The notes beneath the pieces are model-generated. The model was given only the letters and a program-made list of their open reading frames with translations, was not told where the DNA came from and searched no databases. A program made the position numbers and the translations under genes. Below, piece after piece: positions 50,819 through 60,171 of a stretch of DNA of 64,000 nucleotides; the first letter of the stretch is position 1, and every line of letters starts with the position of its first letter. The DNA comes from UBA3478 sp964217345 (GTDB lineage Bacteria; Bacteroidota; Bacteroidia; Flavobacteriales; Flavobacteriaceae): NCBI GenBank assembly GCA_964217345.1, contig CAXPJI010000010.1, positions 58,440 through 122,439 of the forward strand, written 5' to 3'.

Positions 50819-51766
50819 ATGAATACAAAAATAGAACGTATACATACCCTTATAGTAGGATCAGGACCAGCAGGTTACACGGCTGCGATTTATGCTGCAA
50901 GGGCAGATATGAAACCGGTTATTTACACTGGAATGGAGCCAGGTGGCCAATTAACCACCACAACTGAGGTGGATAATTTTCCTGGATATCCGGAGGGTAT
51001 TGATGGTCCAACCATGATGGTCCAACTTCAACAGCAAGCGGAGCGATTTGGTACTGACGTTCGAATCGGTATGGTAACCGAAATCGTGCTAAGTAAAGAA
51101 GTTGGTGGTTGGCATAAAGCCACTATCGACGGATCAAAAGTAGTTGAAACACAAGCCGTAATAATTGCGACCGGCGCGTCTGCAAAATATTTAGGGATAC
51201 CTAGCGAGCAGAAACTACGCGGAGGAGGGGTATCGGCATGTGCCGTATGTGATGGGTTCTTTTACAAGGGCCAAGAGGTAGCTATCGTTGGAGGTGGAGA
51301 TACGGCAGCGGAAGAGGCTTCCTATCTCTCTAAAATTTGCTCTAAGGTGACTATGCTGGTTAGAAAAGAAGAGATGCGTGCTTCGAAAGCAATGCAGCAC
51401 CGAGTAGAGAGTATTCCCAACATCGAAGTACTCTACAATACCGAAGTGGATGAAGTTTTAGGGGATTCAGTAGTTGAAGGACTGCGAATGAAAAACAATA
51501 AGACGGGAGCGACTTCTGAGATATCGATCACTGGTTTATTTATCGCAATCGGTCACAAACCTAATACTGACATCTTCAAAGGTCAACTCGAAATGGATGA
51601 GGTCGGTTATATTAAAACTGTTGGTAAGTCTACAAAAACTACTATTCCTGGAGTTTTTGCTTGTGGTGATGCACAAGATAAAGAATATCGTCAGGCAATT
51701 ACAGCAGCTGGTACAGGATGTATGGCGGCTTTGGATGCTGAGCGCTATTTAGCAGAATTAGAATAA
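50819..51766 (+). CDS. trxB: thioredoxin-disulfide reductase
   Basis: NADPH-dependent flavoprotein that keeps thioredoxin reduced. FAD motif GSGPAGYTAAIYAAR (about 13-27), the redox pair Cys141 and Cys144 in CAVCDG, the NADPH motif VGGGDTAAEEASYL, and the C-terminal FAD contact GVFACGDAQDKEYRQA. Length 315. I start at ATG 50819, as the longer frame covers the promoter-like box and adds an unusual extension. TAATG overlap with the DUF4442 gene. Confidence 0.96.
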   Translation: MNTKIERIHTLIVGSGPAGYTAAIYAARADMKPVIYTGMEPGGQLTTTTEVDNFPGYPEGIDGPTMMVQLQQQAERFGTDVRIGMVTEIVLSKEVGGWHKATIDGSKVVETQAVIIATGASAKYLGIPSEQKLRGGGVSACAVCDGFFYKGQEVAIVGGGDTAAEEASYLSKICSKVTMLVRKEEMRASKAMQHRVESIPNIEVLYNTEVDEVLGDSVVEGLRMKNNKTGATSEISITGLFIAIGHKPNTDIFKGQLEMDEVGYIKTVGKSTKTTIPGVFACGDAQDKEYRQAITAAGTGCMAALDAERYLAELE

Positions 51767-52215
51767 TGACTATCCTTAACTTCAACCGTTTTTTATTCTT
51801 AAAACTACCCAGCGCCTTCCTGTGTGGAGTTCGTTTGAGGTCTTTAAATAAGGAACGTGCTGTAGTTACGGTTACTCTTAATTTTCTAAATAAAAATCCC
51901 TTCAAAAGCATGTTTTGGGCGGTTCAGGGGATGGCCGCAGAATTGGCCACTGGTGCCATTATATTATCTGAAGTAAGAAGTAGCACCGTTCCTATCAGCA
52001 TGTTAGTTATTCGTAATGAAGCTGAGTTTCTGAAAAAGGCAAAGGGGAAAATCACCTTTACTTGCACTGATGTAGCACTTGTGAAAAACCAGTTCGCTAC
52101 ACATTTGCAAAGTGAAACGGGTACGCGTTTTTGGATGCAAAGTGATGGAGTCGATGAGCAGGGAGAGGTCGTGTCTCGTTTTCGATTTGAATGGTCAGTC
52201 AAGGCTAAAGATTAA
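51766..52215 (+). CDS. DUF4442 hotdog-fold protein (thioesterase-like)
   Basis: 149 residues. The region NPFKSMFWAVQGMAAELATGAIIL resembles the central helix of hotdog thioesterases of the YiiD/DUF4442 type; strands on both sides fit the fold. The substrate may be an acyl-CoA or related thioester, by family only. Translation is probably coupled with trxB (TAATG). Confidence 0.8.
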   Translation: MTILNFNRFLFLKLPSAFLCGVRLRSLNKERAVVTVTLNFLNKNPFKSMFWAVQGMAAELATGAIILSEVRSSTVPISMLVIRNEAEFLKKAKGKITFTCTDVALVKNQFATHLQSETGTRFWMQSDGVDEQGEVVSRFRFEWSVKAKD

Positions 52216-52263
52216 GATTCAAGTTTTAACGATTTTTTGAGATTTTGTTCGGTTAGTGTTTTC

Positions 52264-52271
52264 TATTTTAG
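52264..52271 (+). promoter_or_regulatory. probable -7 box for the small conserved gene
   Basis: TATTTTAG (one mismatch), 22 bases before ATG 52294. Confidence 0.3.
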
Positions 52272-52293
52272 AGTTCCTAACAAAAACAAAACA

Positions 52294-52506
52294 ATGGCAA
52301 AACTCGGTTTTAAATACACCCAATCTGTCCTTCAAAAAGTGAGTTTTAACAAAGAGCTCTTTTTTAAGGAAGTCCGTAAGGCAATACACTATCTTTTACC
52401 GAAAGACTTGGTAAAACTTCAAAATTGGTTGCAGATCTATACTAGTGACAAGCCAGAGTTACAACCTGCTATCTCCTACATTAACGGAAGCGCTCTTTTT
52501 GCTTAG
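52294..52506 (+). CDS. small conserved Bacteroidota protein
   Basis: 70 residues, no signal or span. The pattern YTQSVLQKVSFNKELFFKEVRKAIHYLLPKDLVKLQNWL is one I recall from short conserved proteins of the phylum (TQ-x-LxKVSF-x-x-x-LFxKEL-x-KA-x-x-LLP); no function is known. The frame extends up to 52237, but ATG 52294 opens the conserved part and comes after a -7-like box. Its last 26 bases overlap the convergent oxyR. Confidence 0.75.
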   Translation: MAKLGFKYTQSVLQKVSFNKELFFKEVRKAIHYLLPKDLVKLQNWLQIYTSDKPELQPAISYINGSALFA

Positions 52507-53431
52507 GTGATATTATTTGAACATCGTGAAAGCTGATAGCACCTCTAATGACCCCACCGATTACCTCTCGAAGTGCATCAGTGATTTGAATTTTCAGTTC
52601 GCTCTTTGAGTAAATCAAACTGATTTCTCTTGCGGGTTCGGGCTTTTCAAAATGCTTCAGTCCTTTCTTTTGATTTTCTTTTAAACCAAGAGTGTGCAGA
52701 TAGGGTAGAAGGGTCATTCCCATTTGTTCGTCAGATAGTTGCACTAAGGTTTCAAAGCTTCCACTTTCGATGGTAAACTTCTTATCCCTGTTGTTGAGAT
52801 TCATGTCACAGAGATTTAGGATGTTGTCTCTGAAGCAGTGTCCGTCTTGTAGTAATAAAACCTCCTCAAGGTCTAAATCTTCTGCTTTTAATTCGGTTTT
52901 ATCGTTTAATCGATGACCTTCTGGTAAATAGCCTACAAATGGTTCGTAATACAATGGTCGTTCTATAAGGTCTGAAGTTTCCAGCGGAGTAGCAGCAATT
53001 GCTGCATCAAGTTTTCCTTCTCGAAGTCCAGTCAGAATTTCATCGGTAGTTAGTTCCCTAATAATAAGGTTGACCTTAGGGTAGCGTTTTACAAATGTCG
53101 ATAAGAACATCGGTAATAGGGTAGGCATCACTGTAGAGATAATTCCTAATCGATAAGGCCCTCCGATAAAACCCTTTTCGATAGATACAATGTCTTGCAT
53201 TCTCTCAGCCTCAATGACCACTTTACGTGCTTGCTCTACGATTTTTGTTCCGACCTCAGTTAGTTTTATGGGTTTGGTTCCTCGATCGAATATCTTGACA
53301 TTTAATTCTTCTTCTAGCTTTGAAATCTGCATACTCAAGGTAGGTTGAGTGACAAAGGATTTTTCAGCTGCTATAGTGAAGTTTTGATGTTCAGCTACTG
53401 CAATTAAATATTGAAGTTGTGTAATGGTCAT
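52481..53431 (-). CDS. oxyR: hydrogen-peroxide-sensing LysR regulator OxyR
   Basis: 316 residues. N-terminal LysR helix-turn-helix (about 1-60: FTIAAEKSFVTQPTLSMQISKLEEEL). In the sensor domain the redox pair is kept: Cys199 and Cys208 in DGHCFRDNILNLCD, with the same spacing as E. coli OxyR, so a disulfide switch is expected. It is fused by TAATG to the PaiB-like gene upstream. Targets are likely catalase or peroxiredoxin genes elsewhere; trxB lies nearby. Confidence 0.93.
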   Translation of the reverse strand: MTITQLQYLIAVAEHQNFTIAAEKSFVTQPTLSMQISKLEEELNVKIFDRGTKPIKLTEVGTKIVEQARKVVIEAERMQDIVSIEKGFIGGPYRLGIISTVMPTLLPMFLSTFVKRYPKVNLIIRELTTDEILTGLREGKLDAAIAATPLETSDLIERPLYYEPFVGYLPEGHRLNDKTELKAEDLDLEEVLLLQDGHCFRDNILNLCDMNLNNRDKKFTIESGSFETLVQLSDEQMGMTLLPYLHTLGLKENQKKGLKHFEKPEPAREISLIYSKSELKIQITDALREVIGGVIRGAISFHDVQIISPKQKERFR

Positions 53432-54030
53432 TATAGGTTCTTATTCATTAGCTCGGCCACTCTTTGTGCCTCTGGACATCGGTTTTCGAGTTGTTTAATG
53501 ATCGATTTCTGGTCTTCTTTTCGATTCTGTGATAGCTTTTCGATAGCTTTTACACTCTTTATTTCTAATGAGAAACCAACTACCCCTTTTGATTGTAATA
53601 AGGTCTTAGGACTATAGGTATCATAGGTAAGACCCTTCGGTTCTTCTTGTTCGTAATAGTTAACTAATCTTTTTAGATCGTCATCGGTTTCGTTACAATC
53701 TCTTAGCCTACGAGTACCTTTTACTTGAATTGCGGTATAATTATAAGTAGGTACCTCCTCTGAAGTATACCAAGACGATGAGATATAAGCCGATGGACCG
53801 TTGATCACAAAGAGAGCATCATTCTTAGAATATTCTAAAATCCATTTGGCTGCGAGCTCATTGGCTTTAGCCAAATGACCATAGGCCCATTTTCGATCTT
53901 TATCAAAATGCAAGGGGATATGGGCGGCATATAACGCTCCATCTACATATTCGATTAGTGTGCCAAAGCAGACTTCTTCGATCAGTCGATCTGCCGGTTT
54001 ACTCGGTTCAAAATGTTTTGGAACGTACAT
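53431..54030 (-). CDS. PaiB-like FMN-binding protein
   Basis: 199 residues. MYVPKHFEPSKPADRLIEEVCFGTLI matches the PaiB/FMN-binding split-barrel family (MYxPxHF), with HLAKANELAAKW and VPTYNYTAIQVKG later. PaiB is named as a negative regulator in Bacillus, but a flavin or heme-linked oxidoreductase function is just as likely. It heads a unit with oxyR (1-base overlap), suggesting a redox link. A weak -7-like TAACTTTA lies on the minus strand, 7 bases upstream. Confidence 0.88.
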   Translation of the reverse strand: MYVPKHFEPSKPADRLIEEVCFGTLIEYVDGALYAAHIPLHFDKDRKWAYGHLAKANELAAKWILEYSKNDALFVINGPSAYISSSWYTSEEVPTYNYTAIQVKGTRRLRDCNETDDDLKRLVNYYEQEEPKGLTYDTYSPKTLLQSKGVVGFSLEIKSVKAIEKLSQNRKEDQKSIIKQLENRCPEAQRVAELMNKNL

Positions 54031-54043
54031 ATCCTTATAAAGT

Positions 54044-54066
54044 TAATGCCCCATTACGGGGCATTA
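54044..54066 (-). terminator. hairpin after the BNR-repeat gene
   Basis: TAATGCCCC (54044-54052) pairs with GGGGCATTA (54058-54066) around a five-base loop. On the minus strand it follows the stop of the 54071 gene; the T-tract is weak (AACTTTATAA), so termination may be partial. Confidence 0.6.
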
Positions 54067-54070
54067 TTAA

Positions 54071-57000
54071 TTATTCAACAGCTTTGAGTAGCGGACTACT
54101 GATATCGCGTGTCAATTCGAGTAACTCTGCATATTCAGTAGCTAAATAACGATCAATCGAATCCGTTGCTTGGTTGACTGCTTTCTCAGCGAATTGCATT
54201 AATTGCTTTTCGGTATCTGTAACCCCGCTTACTCTCGTTCTAACATAACGTGAGGCATTGCTAATTCGATTCATCACCGTCATCTCGGGATTACGAGTAA
54301 TTCCTTGGCGCTTATCAATAGTACCGAAAATAGCGTTTTGAAGGTCTTCAATCGTCTTTAAGTTGTCTTTAACCTTTTCGCTTAGCTCTTTTTTATTTTC
54401 TAGTTCTAAATCTTTTAAAGCAGCTTTCATTGCGTCGAGTTCTTTTTTAGCCTTGGCTAATTTTTCGGTAGACTCAGCAAGATTCGAAGTCATTTGCTCT
54501 AAGGTTCCTTGAGCTGCGTAGCTTGACATAAAGTCTTCTAAAGTATGCGAAAGTCTAGGGTCGAGTCCCACTTCAATCTTAGCATTAGAAGTGGTTTCTC
54601 CCAGACTAACCTCGATTTCGTAAGTGCCTGGTAAAGCAGGTTTGCCCGAAGGCTCTCTGCGAGATTTTCTTAAAGTTCTAGAGGGTCTGTCAACCCCTTT
54701 TTCGTCAAGTCCCCATCGTAATTTTGTGAACCCTGGTTTCTCTGGTCTAGGATATTTAAGTGTTCTTACTATTTCACTGTCGCGTTTAATGCTTAGAGTA
54801 ATGCTGTCTTTTTTCTCCATTTCTTTCGATCCTTCTTTCACATAAACGGTGATCAGTGCCCCTGATTCGCGATTTTCACCGTGATACATGGCATCTGCTC
54901 CAAAACGAGAACCAGTAGATTGTTGGTAAGCAGTGTGGTAAGCTGTTGGGGCATCGAAAACTTGAATTTCTGTTGCTAAGATTCCTGAATCTTTTGCCAA
55001 GGCTTGTAACGGACGAATATCGTCAAGCACCCAAGCTGCTCTACCGAAAGTGCCAATAACTAGATCTTTTTCTCTCGGATGAATTACTAAATCCTTGGTC
55101 GAAACCGTAGGAAACCCATTGGTGAATTTTTTCCAACTTTCTGCATGATCCAATGAGATGTAAAGCCCGTCATCGGTTCCTAAGAAATAAAGGTTCGGGG
55201 ATTCAGGATCCTGGATGATGGATAGGGCGTAGCTCTCTACGTCATTTTCATCTACAATACGTTCCCAGCTTTTACCGTAATTGGTTGTTCGATAAGCGTA
55301 AGGAGTATAATTGAATCTTCTGTAGTCGTTAGCAACTAGAAGCGCTTCTCCAGGATTCGTCTCAGAAGCCTTTATTTGTGCTACCCAACTGCCTTTAGGA
55401 AGACCTTTTAGATTTTTAGTAACCTCAGTCCAGTTTTGTCCGCCATCGGTGGTGTAATGAACTCTACCGTCATCGCTACCAACCCATAAAAGATCCTTTT
55501 GAACTTTAGAAGGTTCGATCACTAGGATGGTACAATGGTTTTCTGCTCCGGTCGCATCCATCGTTAATCCACCGCTCTCGCTTTGCTTTTGCTTTTCAGG
55601 ATCATTAGTGGTTAAATCAGGTGATATCACTTTCCAAGTGAGCCCCTTGTCACTGCTTTTATGAACGAACTGACTTCCAAAATAAACAGTACTGTTGTCG
55701 AATGGATCTTGTCCTATGGCCGCATTCCAGTTGAATCTAAGTTCGGTATCCTCATCCGGAGGAGTAGGACGTACCCCATAATTATCTCCGGTGAGGTAGT
55801 CGTAACGTACTACGTTACCCTGTTGACTCATAGAATAACCATAACGTGAATCGTCTGGATCAGGAACTACGTCAAATCCATCTCCAAACGAAATTTCTTG
55901 CCAATAGCTGTTGCGTATGCCTTGGGCCTTCCAAACGTAAGCAGGGCCTCTCCATGAACCGTTATCTTGCATACCCCCGTAAACATTATAAGGGAATTCA
56001 TTATCGACTGCAATGTGATAGAATTGAGCTACTGGGATGTTTTCTGCAAACTGCCAGGTTTTTCCGCGATCACGACTGATATTTAAACCTCCGTCATTCC
56101 CGTTAATTAAGAAGTTCGGATTGGTCGGATGAACATAAAGCGCGTGATGGTCAGGATGCACCCCGTTAGAAACGCCATAAGCTGGCATCAACTCTTTAAA
56201 GCTTTTTCCACCATCGTCAGAAACATTTACGTAAGTAAATACAGAGTATAGTCGATTCTCATTGGCGGAATCTACTCTGATGTCTGAGTAATAGAAAGGA
56301 CGATTACCAATCTCTTCTTTGTCATTGATCATCTTAAAATGTTCTCCACCATCATCAGAAACATACAAGGCGTTCTTCTTTGCTTCAATCAATGCGTACA
56401 CACGATTGGTATTTGATGGTGCTATGGCTAATCCAATTCTTCCTAATTCTGAGTCGGGTAAACCATTTTCAACACCTAGTTTTTTCCAGTTCTCACCGCC
56501 ATCATAAGTAATGAAGAGTCCACTTCCAGGCCCCCCAGATTTAAAGAACCATGGGTCTCTCTTGTGCTCCCACATTGCAGCGATAAGTTTGTTAGGATTT
56601 TTTGGATCCATCACTAAATCACCGATTCCTGTTTTAAGATTTCCGCTTAAGATGTGATTCCAGGTTTTTCCTCCGTCAGTAGTCTTGTAAACACCTCGTT
56701 CTTTGTGTTCTCCCCAAGGAGATCCGATGGCACCTACATAAACGACTTCAGGGTTGGTGGGGTCTACAATGATTCGATGAATGTGTCTAGTCGCTTCAAG
56801 CCCCATAGCCTTCCAACTTTTACCTCCGTCAATGGATTTGTAAACTCCGTATCCGCCATTTAAACTATTTCGAGGGTTTCCTTCTCCAGTACCTACCCAT
56901 ATCACATCAGGATTGCTTTGAACGATCGCGACAGCACCAATAGAAGCGGTTTTTTCATTATCAAAAATAGGTTCCCATTTGATACCCCCTGAAGTTGATT

Positions 57001-57199
57001 TCCATAACCCTCCAGAAGCGGTGCCCGCATAGATTACGTCTGGGTTGTCATGGATGGCATCGATAGCAGTAACTCTACCGCTCATACCCCCAGGCCCAAT
57101 ATTTCTTGGTTTAAGATCCTTTGCGAGTTCCATGGTGAACTCTTGAGCGGCTAATGCACTCACAAACAAAGAGAAAACAAAGCTTAAAAAGGTTTTCAT
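54071..57199 (-). CDS. exported BNR/sortilin-type repeat protein with C-terminal coiled coil
   Basis: 1042 residues with a signal peptide (MKTFLSFVFSLFVSALAAQ). The main part (about 25-720) is a run of Asp-box repeats, seen many times as S-x-D-G-G-x-x-W (KSIDGGKSW, KTTDGGKTW, YTTDGGQNW), forming a VPS10/sialidase-like propeller. Then a beta domain and a coiled coil near 900-965 (LAESTEKLAKAKKELDAMK). Often called a glycosyl hydrolase, but no sialidase active-site Arg/Tyr set was found by eye. The role is unknown; it may bind secreted peptides, as it is next to two exported peptidases. Confidence 0.85.
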   Translation of the reverse strand: MKTFLSFVFSLFVSALAAQEFTMELAKDLKPRNIGPGGMSGRVTAIDAIHDNPDVIYAGTASGGLWKSTSGGIKWEPIFDNEKTASIGAVAIVQSNPDVIWVGTGEGNPRNSLNGGYGVYKSIDGGKSWKAMGLEATRHIHRIIVDPTNPEVVYVGAIGSPWGEHKERGVYKTTDGGKTWNHILSGNLKTGIGDLVMDPKNPNKLIAAMWEHKRDPWFFKSGGPGSGLFITYDGGENWKKLGVENGLPDSELGRIGLAIAPSNTNRVYALIEAKKNALYVSDDGGEHFKMINDKEEIGNRPFYYSDIRVDSANENRLYSVFTYVNVSDDGGKSFKELMPAYGVSNGVHPDHHALYVHPTNPNFLINGNDGGLNISRDRGKTWQFAENIPVAQFYHIAVDNEFPYNVYGGMQDNGSWRGPAYVWKAQGIRNSYWQEISFGDGFDVVPDPDDSRYGYSMSQQGNVVRYDYLTGDNYGVRPTPPDEDTELRFNWNAAIGQDPFDNSTVYFGSQFVHKSSDKGLTWKVISPDLTTNDPEKQKQSESGGLTMDATGAENHCTILVIEPSKVQKDLLWVGSDDGRVHYTTDGGQNWTEVTKNLKGLPKGSWVAQIKASETNPGEALLVANDYRRFNYTPYAYRTTNYGKSWERIVDENDVESYALSIIQDPESPNLYFLGTDDGLYISLDHAESWKKFTNGFPTVSTKDLVIHPREKDLVIGTFGRAAWVLDDIRPLQALAKDSGILATEIQVFDAPTAYHTAYQQSTGSRFGADAMYHGENRESGALITVYVKEGSKEMEKKDSITLSIKRDSEIVRTLKYPRPEKPGFTKLRWGLDEKGVDRPSRTLRKSRREPSGKPALPGTYEIEVSLGETTSNAKIEVGLDPRLSHTLEDFMSSYAAQGTLEQMTSNLAESTEKLAKAKKELDAMKAALKDLELENKKELSEKVKDNLKTIEDLQNAIFGTIDKRQGITRNPEMTVMNRISNASRYVRTRVSGVTDTEKQLMQFAEKAVNQATDSIDRYLATEYAELLELTRDISSPLLKAVE

Positions 57200-57235
57200 A
57201 GAAGTTGAATTTAATTTCTAATTTAAAGATTTCTG

Positions 57236-58843
57236 TTACAATCGAAGCAGGAAGTTTTCATCTACGATCGGATTTTCGGCAGCAGTATATCGAATCGTCT
57301 GCCACTTTGTTGTTGGGGTAATCCATTTTGAACGACCATTCAAATAAATTTTTACTGGCATTTGAAAATTCTCGATGCTTTCTTCAAATCTGAATCGCAG
57401 TCGGTTGCCAGCTCGCTGAAATACTAACCTAGGTAATCGCGCTGTTCTCAAGTATTGATTAAAGAAAGGTTCCAAAGTCAGATCGAGTTCTTTAGCGATA
57501 TATTTTTCGAGTGTTCTACTACTAATTACCTGATGATAGAAATGTTTGGATACTGATCTCAGAAGGCTTCTCCATTTGGTATCGTCATCTGCTATGGTTC
57601 GCAGCATGTTTAGAATGTTTGCGCCTTTGTAATAAATATCTCCGGGGGTATCATAATTGATCCCTCTGGGGCCTACCATAGGCTGTTTGTTTTGAATACG
57701 CTTTCTTGTACCAATCACGTATTCTAAACCTGATTGCTTTGATTCATGATAATCTAAATAAAGAGATTCGCTGTATGCGGTAAACCCTTCTTGTATCCAT
57801 AAATCTGCCTTATCGTCTGCAGTAATACTATTGGCAAACCATTCGTGGCCGGCCTCATGAATAATTATGAAATCGAAGGTTAAGCCGTGACCTGTGCCAG
57901 ATAGATCGGTTCCTCTATAGCCATTTTCATATCCATTGCCATAGGTTACTGCCGATTGATGTTCCATTCCAAGGTAAGGCACTTCGACAAGCTTAAAGCC
58001 ATCTTGGTAAAAAGGGTAGGGGCCCATCCAATACTCGAAGGCCTCGAGCATTTTCGGTGCCTGTTGAAATTGTTTTTTAGCCGCTTCTAGATTTTCGGGT
58101 AAGACGTAGTAGGTAAGATCTAAGGCACCATTTTCGCCCTCATAGGTTTCACCAAATGAAACATAATTTGCTACATTAAAACTGATTGCATAGTTGTTGA
58201 TAGGGCTTTTAACTTCCCAGGTCCAGTAACTTTCGGTATTATCAACCTTTTGAGCGGTTAATCTACCATTACTAACTGCAGTTAGGCCTTCAGGTACGAT
58301 TAGGGTAATTTGTGTTCCATTTTCGGGTTCGTCATAGGAATGATCCTTGTTTGGCCACCATATACTCGAACCAATTCCTTGATTAGCGGTTGCTATGAAA
58401 GGATCTCCGTTCGAATCTTCGGACCAAACGACACCTCCATCCCATGGTGCGTTTTCGGCTTCTTTAGGAATACCACTGAAGTAAACAGTGATAGACGTTT
58501 GCTCATTCACTTTTAATCCTGAATCAAGAGTAACGTAGTGGGCCAAGTCGTTTTTTGTGAAACCACGTTTAATCCCATTAGCATCAATTACTGAATCGAG
58601 GACCATCGGAGATTGAAGATCGATTTGAAGTATGGTTTGATTGGGCTTTCGTACTTCAAAAAATATTTTATTCGACCCTTTAATTGCTTTTGACTCGGGA
58701 TGAATACTTACTTCTAGTTCATATCGCTGTAGATTCCACCATAGTCTTTCGTCAGAACGCTTTCCTAACAAAAGGTCTCTTTGAGACACTTGAGCGTTAG
58801 CTGCATAAGTGACAAGCAGGCTTAGAAGAAGCCACCTTTTCAT
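57236..58843 (-). CDS. exported M1 family metallopeptidase
   Basis: 535 residues with a signal peptide (MKRWLLLSLLVTYAANAQ). The zinc motif HExxH-x18-E is seen as HEAGHEWFANS followed by WIQEGFTAYSESLY, near residues 327-350; the exopeptidase region reads YLGMEHQSAVTYGN in place of GAMEN. The N-terminal beta domain matches aminopeptidase N. It releases N-terminal residues from peptides in the periplasm. Its start overlaps the M28 gene by 4 bases. Confidence 0.93.
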   Translation of the reverse strand: MKRWLLLSLLVTYAANAQVSQRDLLLGKRSDERLWWNLQRYELEVSIHPESKAIKGSNKIFFEVRKPNQTILQIDLQSPMVLDSVIDANGIKRGFTKNDLAHYVTLDSGLKVNEQTSITVYFSGIPKEAENAPWDGGVVWSEDSNGDPFIATANQGIGSSIWWPNKDHSYDEPENGTQITLIVPEGLTAVSNGRLTAQKVDNTESYWTWEVKSPINNYAISFNVANYVSFGETYEGENGALDLTYYVLPENLEAAKKQFQQAPKMLEAFEYWMGPYPFYQDGFKLVEVPYLGMEHQSAVTYGNGYENGYRGTDLSGTGHGLTFDFIIIHEAGHEWFANSITADDKADLWIQEGFTAYSESLYLDYHESKQSGLEYVIGTRKRIQNKQPMVGPRGINYDTPGDIYYKGANILNMLRTIADDDTKWRSLLRSVSKHFYHQVISSRTLEKYIAKELDLTLEPFFNQYLRTARLPRLVFQRAGNRLRFRFEESIENFQMPVKIYLNGRSKWITPTTKWQTIRYTAAENPIVDENFLLRL

Positions 58844-60171
58844 CGAGCGATTGCATTTGGAAATACGACAAGGCTTTCATGTCCTGATTTACTCACGGCT
58901 GATACTCCAAAAAAGAAGTTATCGATAACCACCCCAGATAGCGTGAGTTCAGTTACATCTTTTACGACACGGCTGTGTTGCCATTGAGGTGAGGTGGTAT
59001 CTCTCCAGTATACTTTGTAATGGTCTGCACCTTCCACTTCAGACCATTGTAACTTGGCACTGGCTTCTACAATACCTCCGATAGCCACTCTTTCTGGCTC
59101 CGGCACTGCCCAACCTAGGCTAGCTAATGTTATTGCATTCACAGCGGTTAGTTTTGCTGCATAATCGAAATCAACATGCTCGAAAGTGTCACCGTAGTTG
59201 ATTCCATTTTCAGTTCGAAGATCTTGGTGTTGTTGAGTGTAATTTTCATGAGCCTCCATGATGCGAATTCCCGCAAATCCGGCATCGTTGAAAGGTCGAT
59301 GGTGACCTCCTCGACCAAATCGATCTAAGCGATAGATCATCATAGGATTTAAATCGGTGATATAAGTACTGGTAAGTCGGTGTACGTAGCGCGCAAGCTG
59401 TCTTGAGTGGCCATCGACTTCACCACCATAGAATCTTCTTGCTCGTCGGTTACGCTCACTTTCGGTTACAGGCACCGGCTCTGAAAAAATTCTAAAATCT
59501 TTATTACTGATATAGCCGTCAACCCCTTTAATGTTTCCAATCATGTCATTATTGAGTATGCCTATGATATCCCATCCCTCGGCCTTTGCATATTCGGCTA
59601 ATCCCTTACCTCCGAAAAGACCTTGTTCTTCACCCGAAAGCCCTACAAAAACGACACTTTGTTCAAAATCGTATTTCGACAATACTCGGGCAGCTTCAAT
59701 CGTACCAGCCATTCCACTTGCGTTGTCATTGGCACCAGGGCTGTCTGAGGTGAAATCAGTCGGATCGCTTACCCTAGAATCAATATCACCGCTCATCAAA
59801 ATGTATCGATTGGGATATTTTGTTCCTCGTTTGATAGCGACCACATTAACCACTTCTACGTCATGTACAATTCGCTCATTGGTTCCTTTCTCGACTAGAT
59901 TTTTTTGATAAAAGACCTCTAAGCAGTCTCCACAGTCTTTAGAGATTTGTTCAAATTCTGCTTTGATCCATCTACGGGCTGCTCCGATACCTCGTTTTTT
60001 TGAAACCGTATCACTGAGTGTATGTCTCGTTCCAAATTCAGTTAAGGTTTTGATATCTGATTTGATTCGTTCTGCAGAAATGGATTCACTGATATCGTAT
60101 AATCGCCCATCGGTTTGAGCACTCAATGTGAGAGTCACTAGGCTTAAAAGAGCAAAAAGGATCTTCTTCAT
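58840..60171 (-). CDS. exported M28 family peptidase with variant metal ligand
   Basis: 443 residues with a signal peptide (MKKILFALLSLVTLTLSAQ). The M28 region (about 110-330) has SPGANDNASGMAGTIEAARVL (bridging Asp) and LSGEEQGLFGGKGLAEYA (Glu pair). Where the first zinc ligand is usually His in GHxDS, it reads SGDIDSR, so the ligand is Asp. The C-terminus (about 360-443) is a fibronectin-like domain. Function: aminopeptidase/carboxypeptidase-like, by family. ATGA overlaps on both sides. Confidence 0.88.
   Translation of the reverse strand: MKKILFALLSLVTLTLSAQTDGRLYDISESISAERIKSDIKTLTEFGTRHTLSDTVSKKRGIGAARRWIKAEFEQISKDCGDCLEVFYQKNLVEKGTNERIVHDVEVVNVVAIKRGTKYPNRYILMSGDIDSRVSDPTDFTSDSPGANDNASGMAGTIEAARVLSKYDFEQSVVFVGLSGEEQGLFGGKGLAEYAKAEGWDIIGILNNDMIGNIKGVDGYISNKDFRIFSEPVPVTESERNRRARRFYGGEVDGHSRQLARYVHRLTSTYITDLNPMMIYRLDRFGRGGHHRPFNDAGFAGIRIMEAHENYTQQHQDLRTENGINYGDTFEHVDFDYAAKLTAVNAITLASLGWAVPEPERVAIGGIVEASAKLQWSEVEGADHYKVYWRDTTSPQWQHSRVVKDVTELTLSGVVIDNFFFGVSAVSKSGHESLVVFPNAIAR

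Noticed and set aside
52264..52293. Upstream extension of the small protein from 52237
   Set aside because: The -7-like box lies inside the extension and the conserved part begins at ATG 52294.
59531..59908. 125-residue open frame on the plus strand inside the M28 gene
   Set aside because: The opposite frame is a clear M28 peptidase; the composition is that of a shadow and no promoter or start context is seen.
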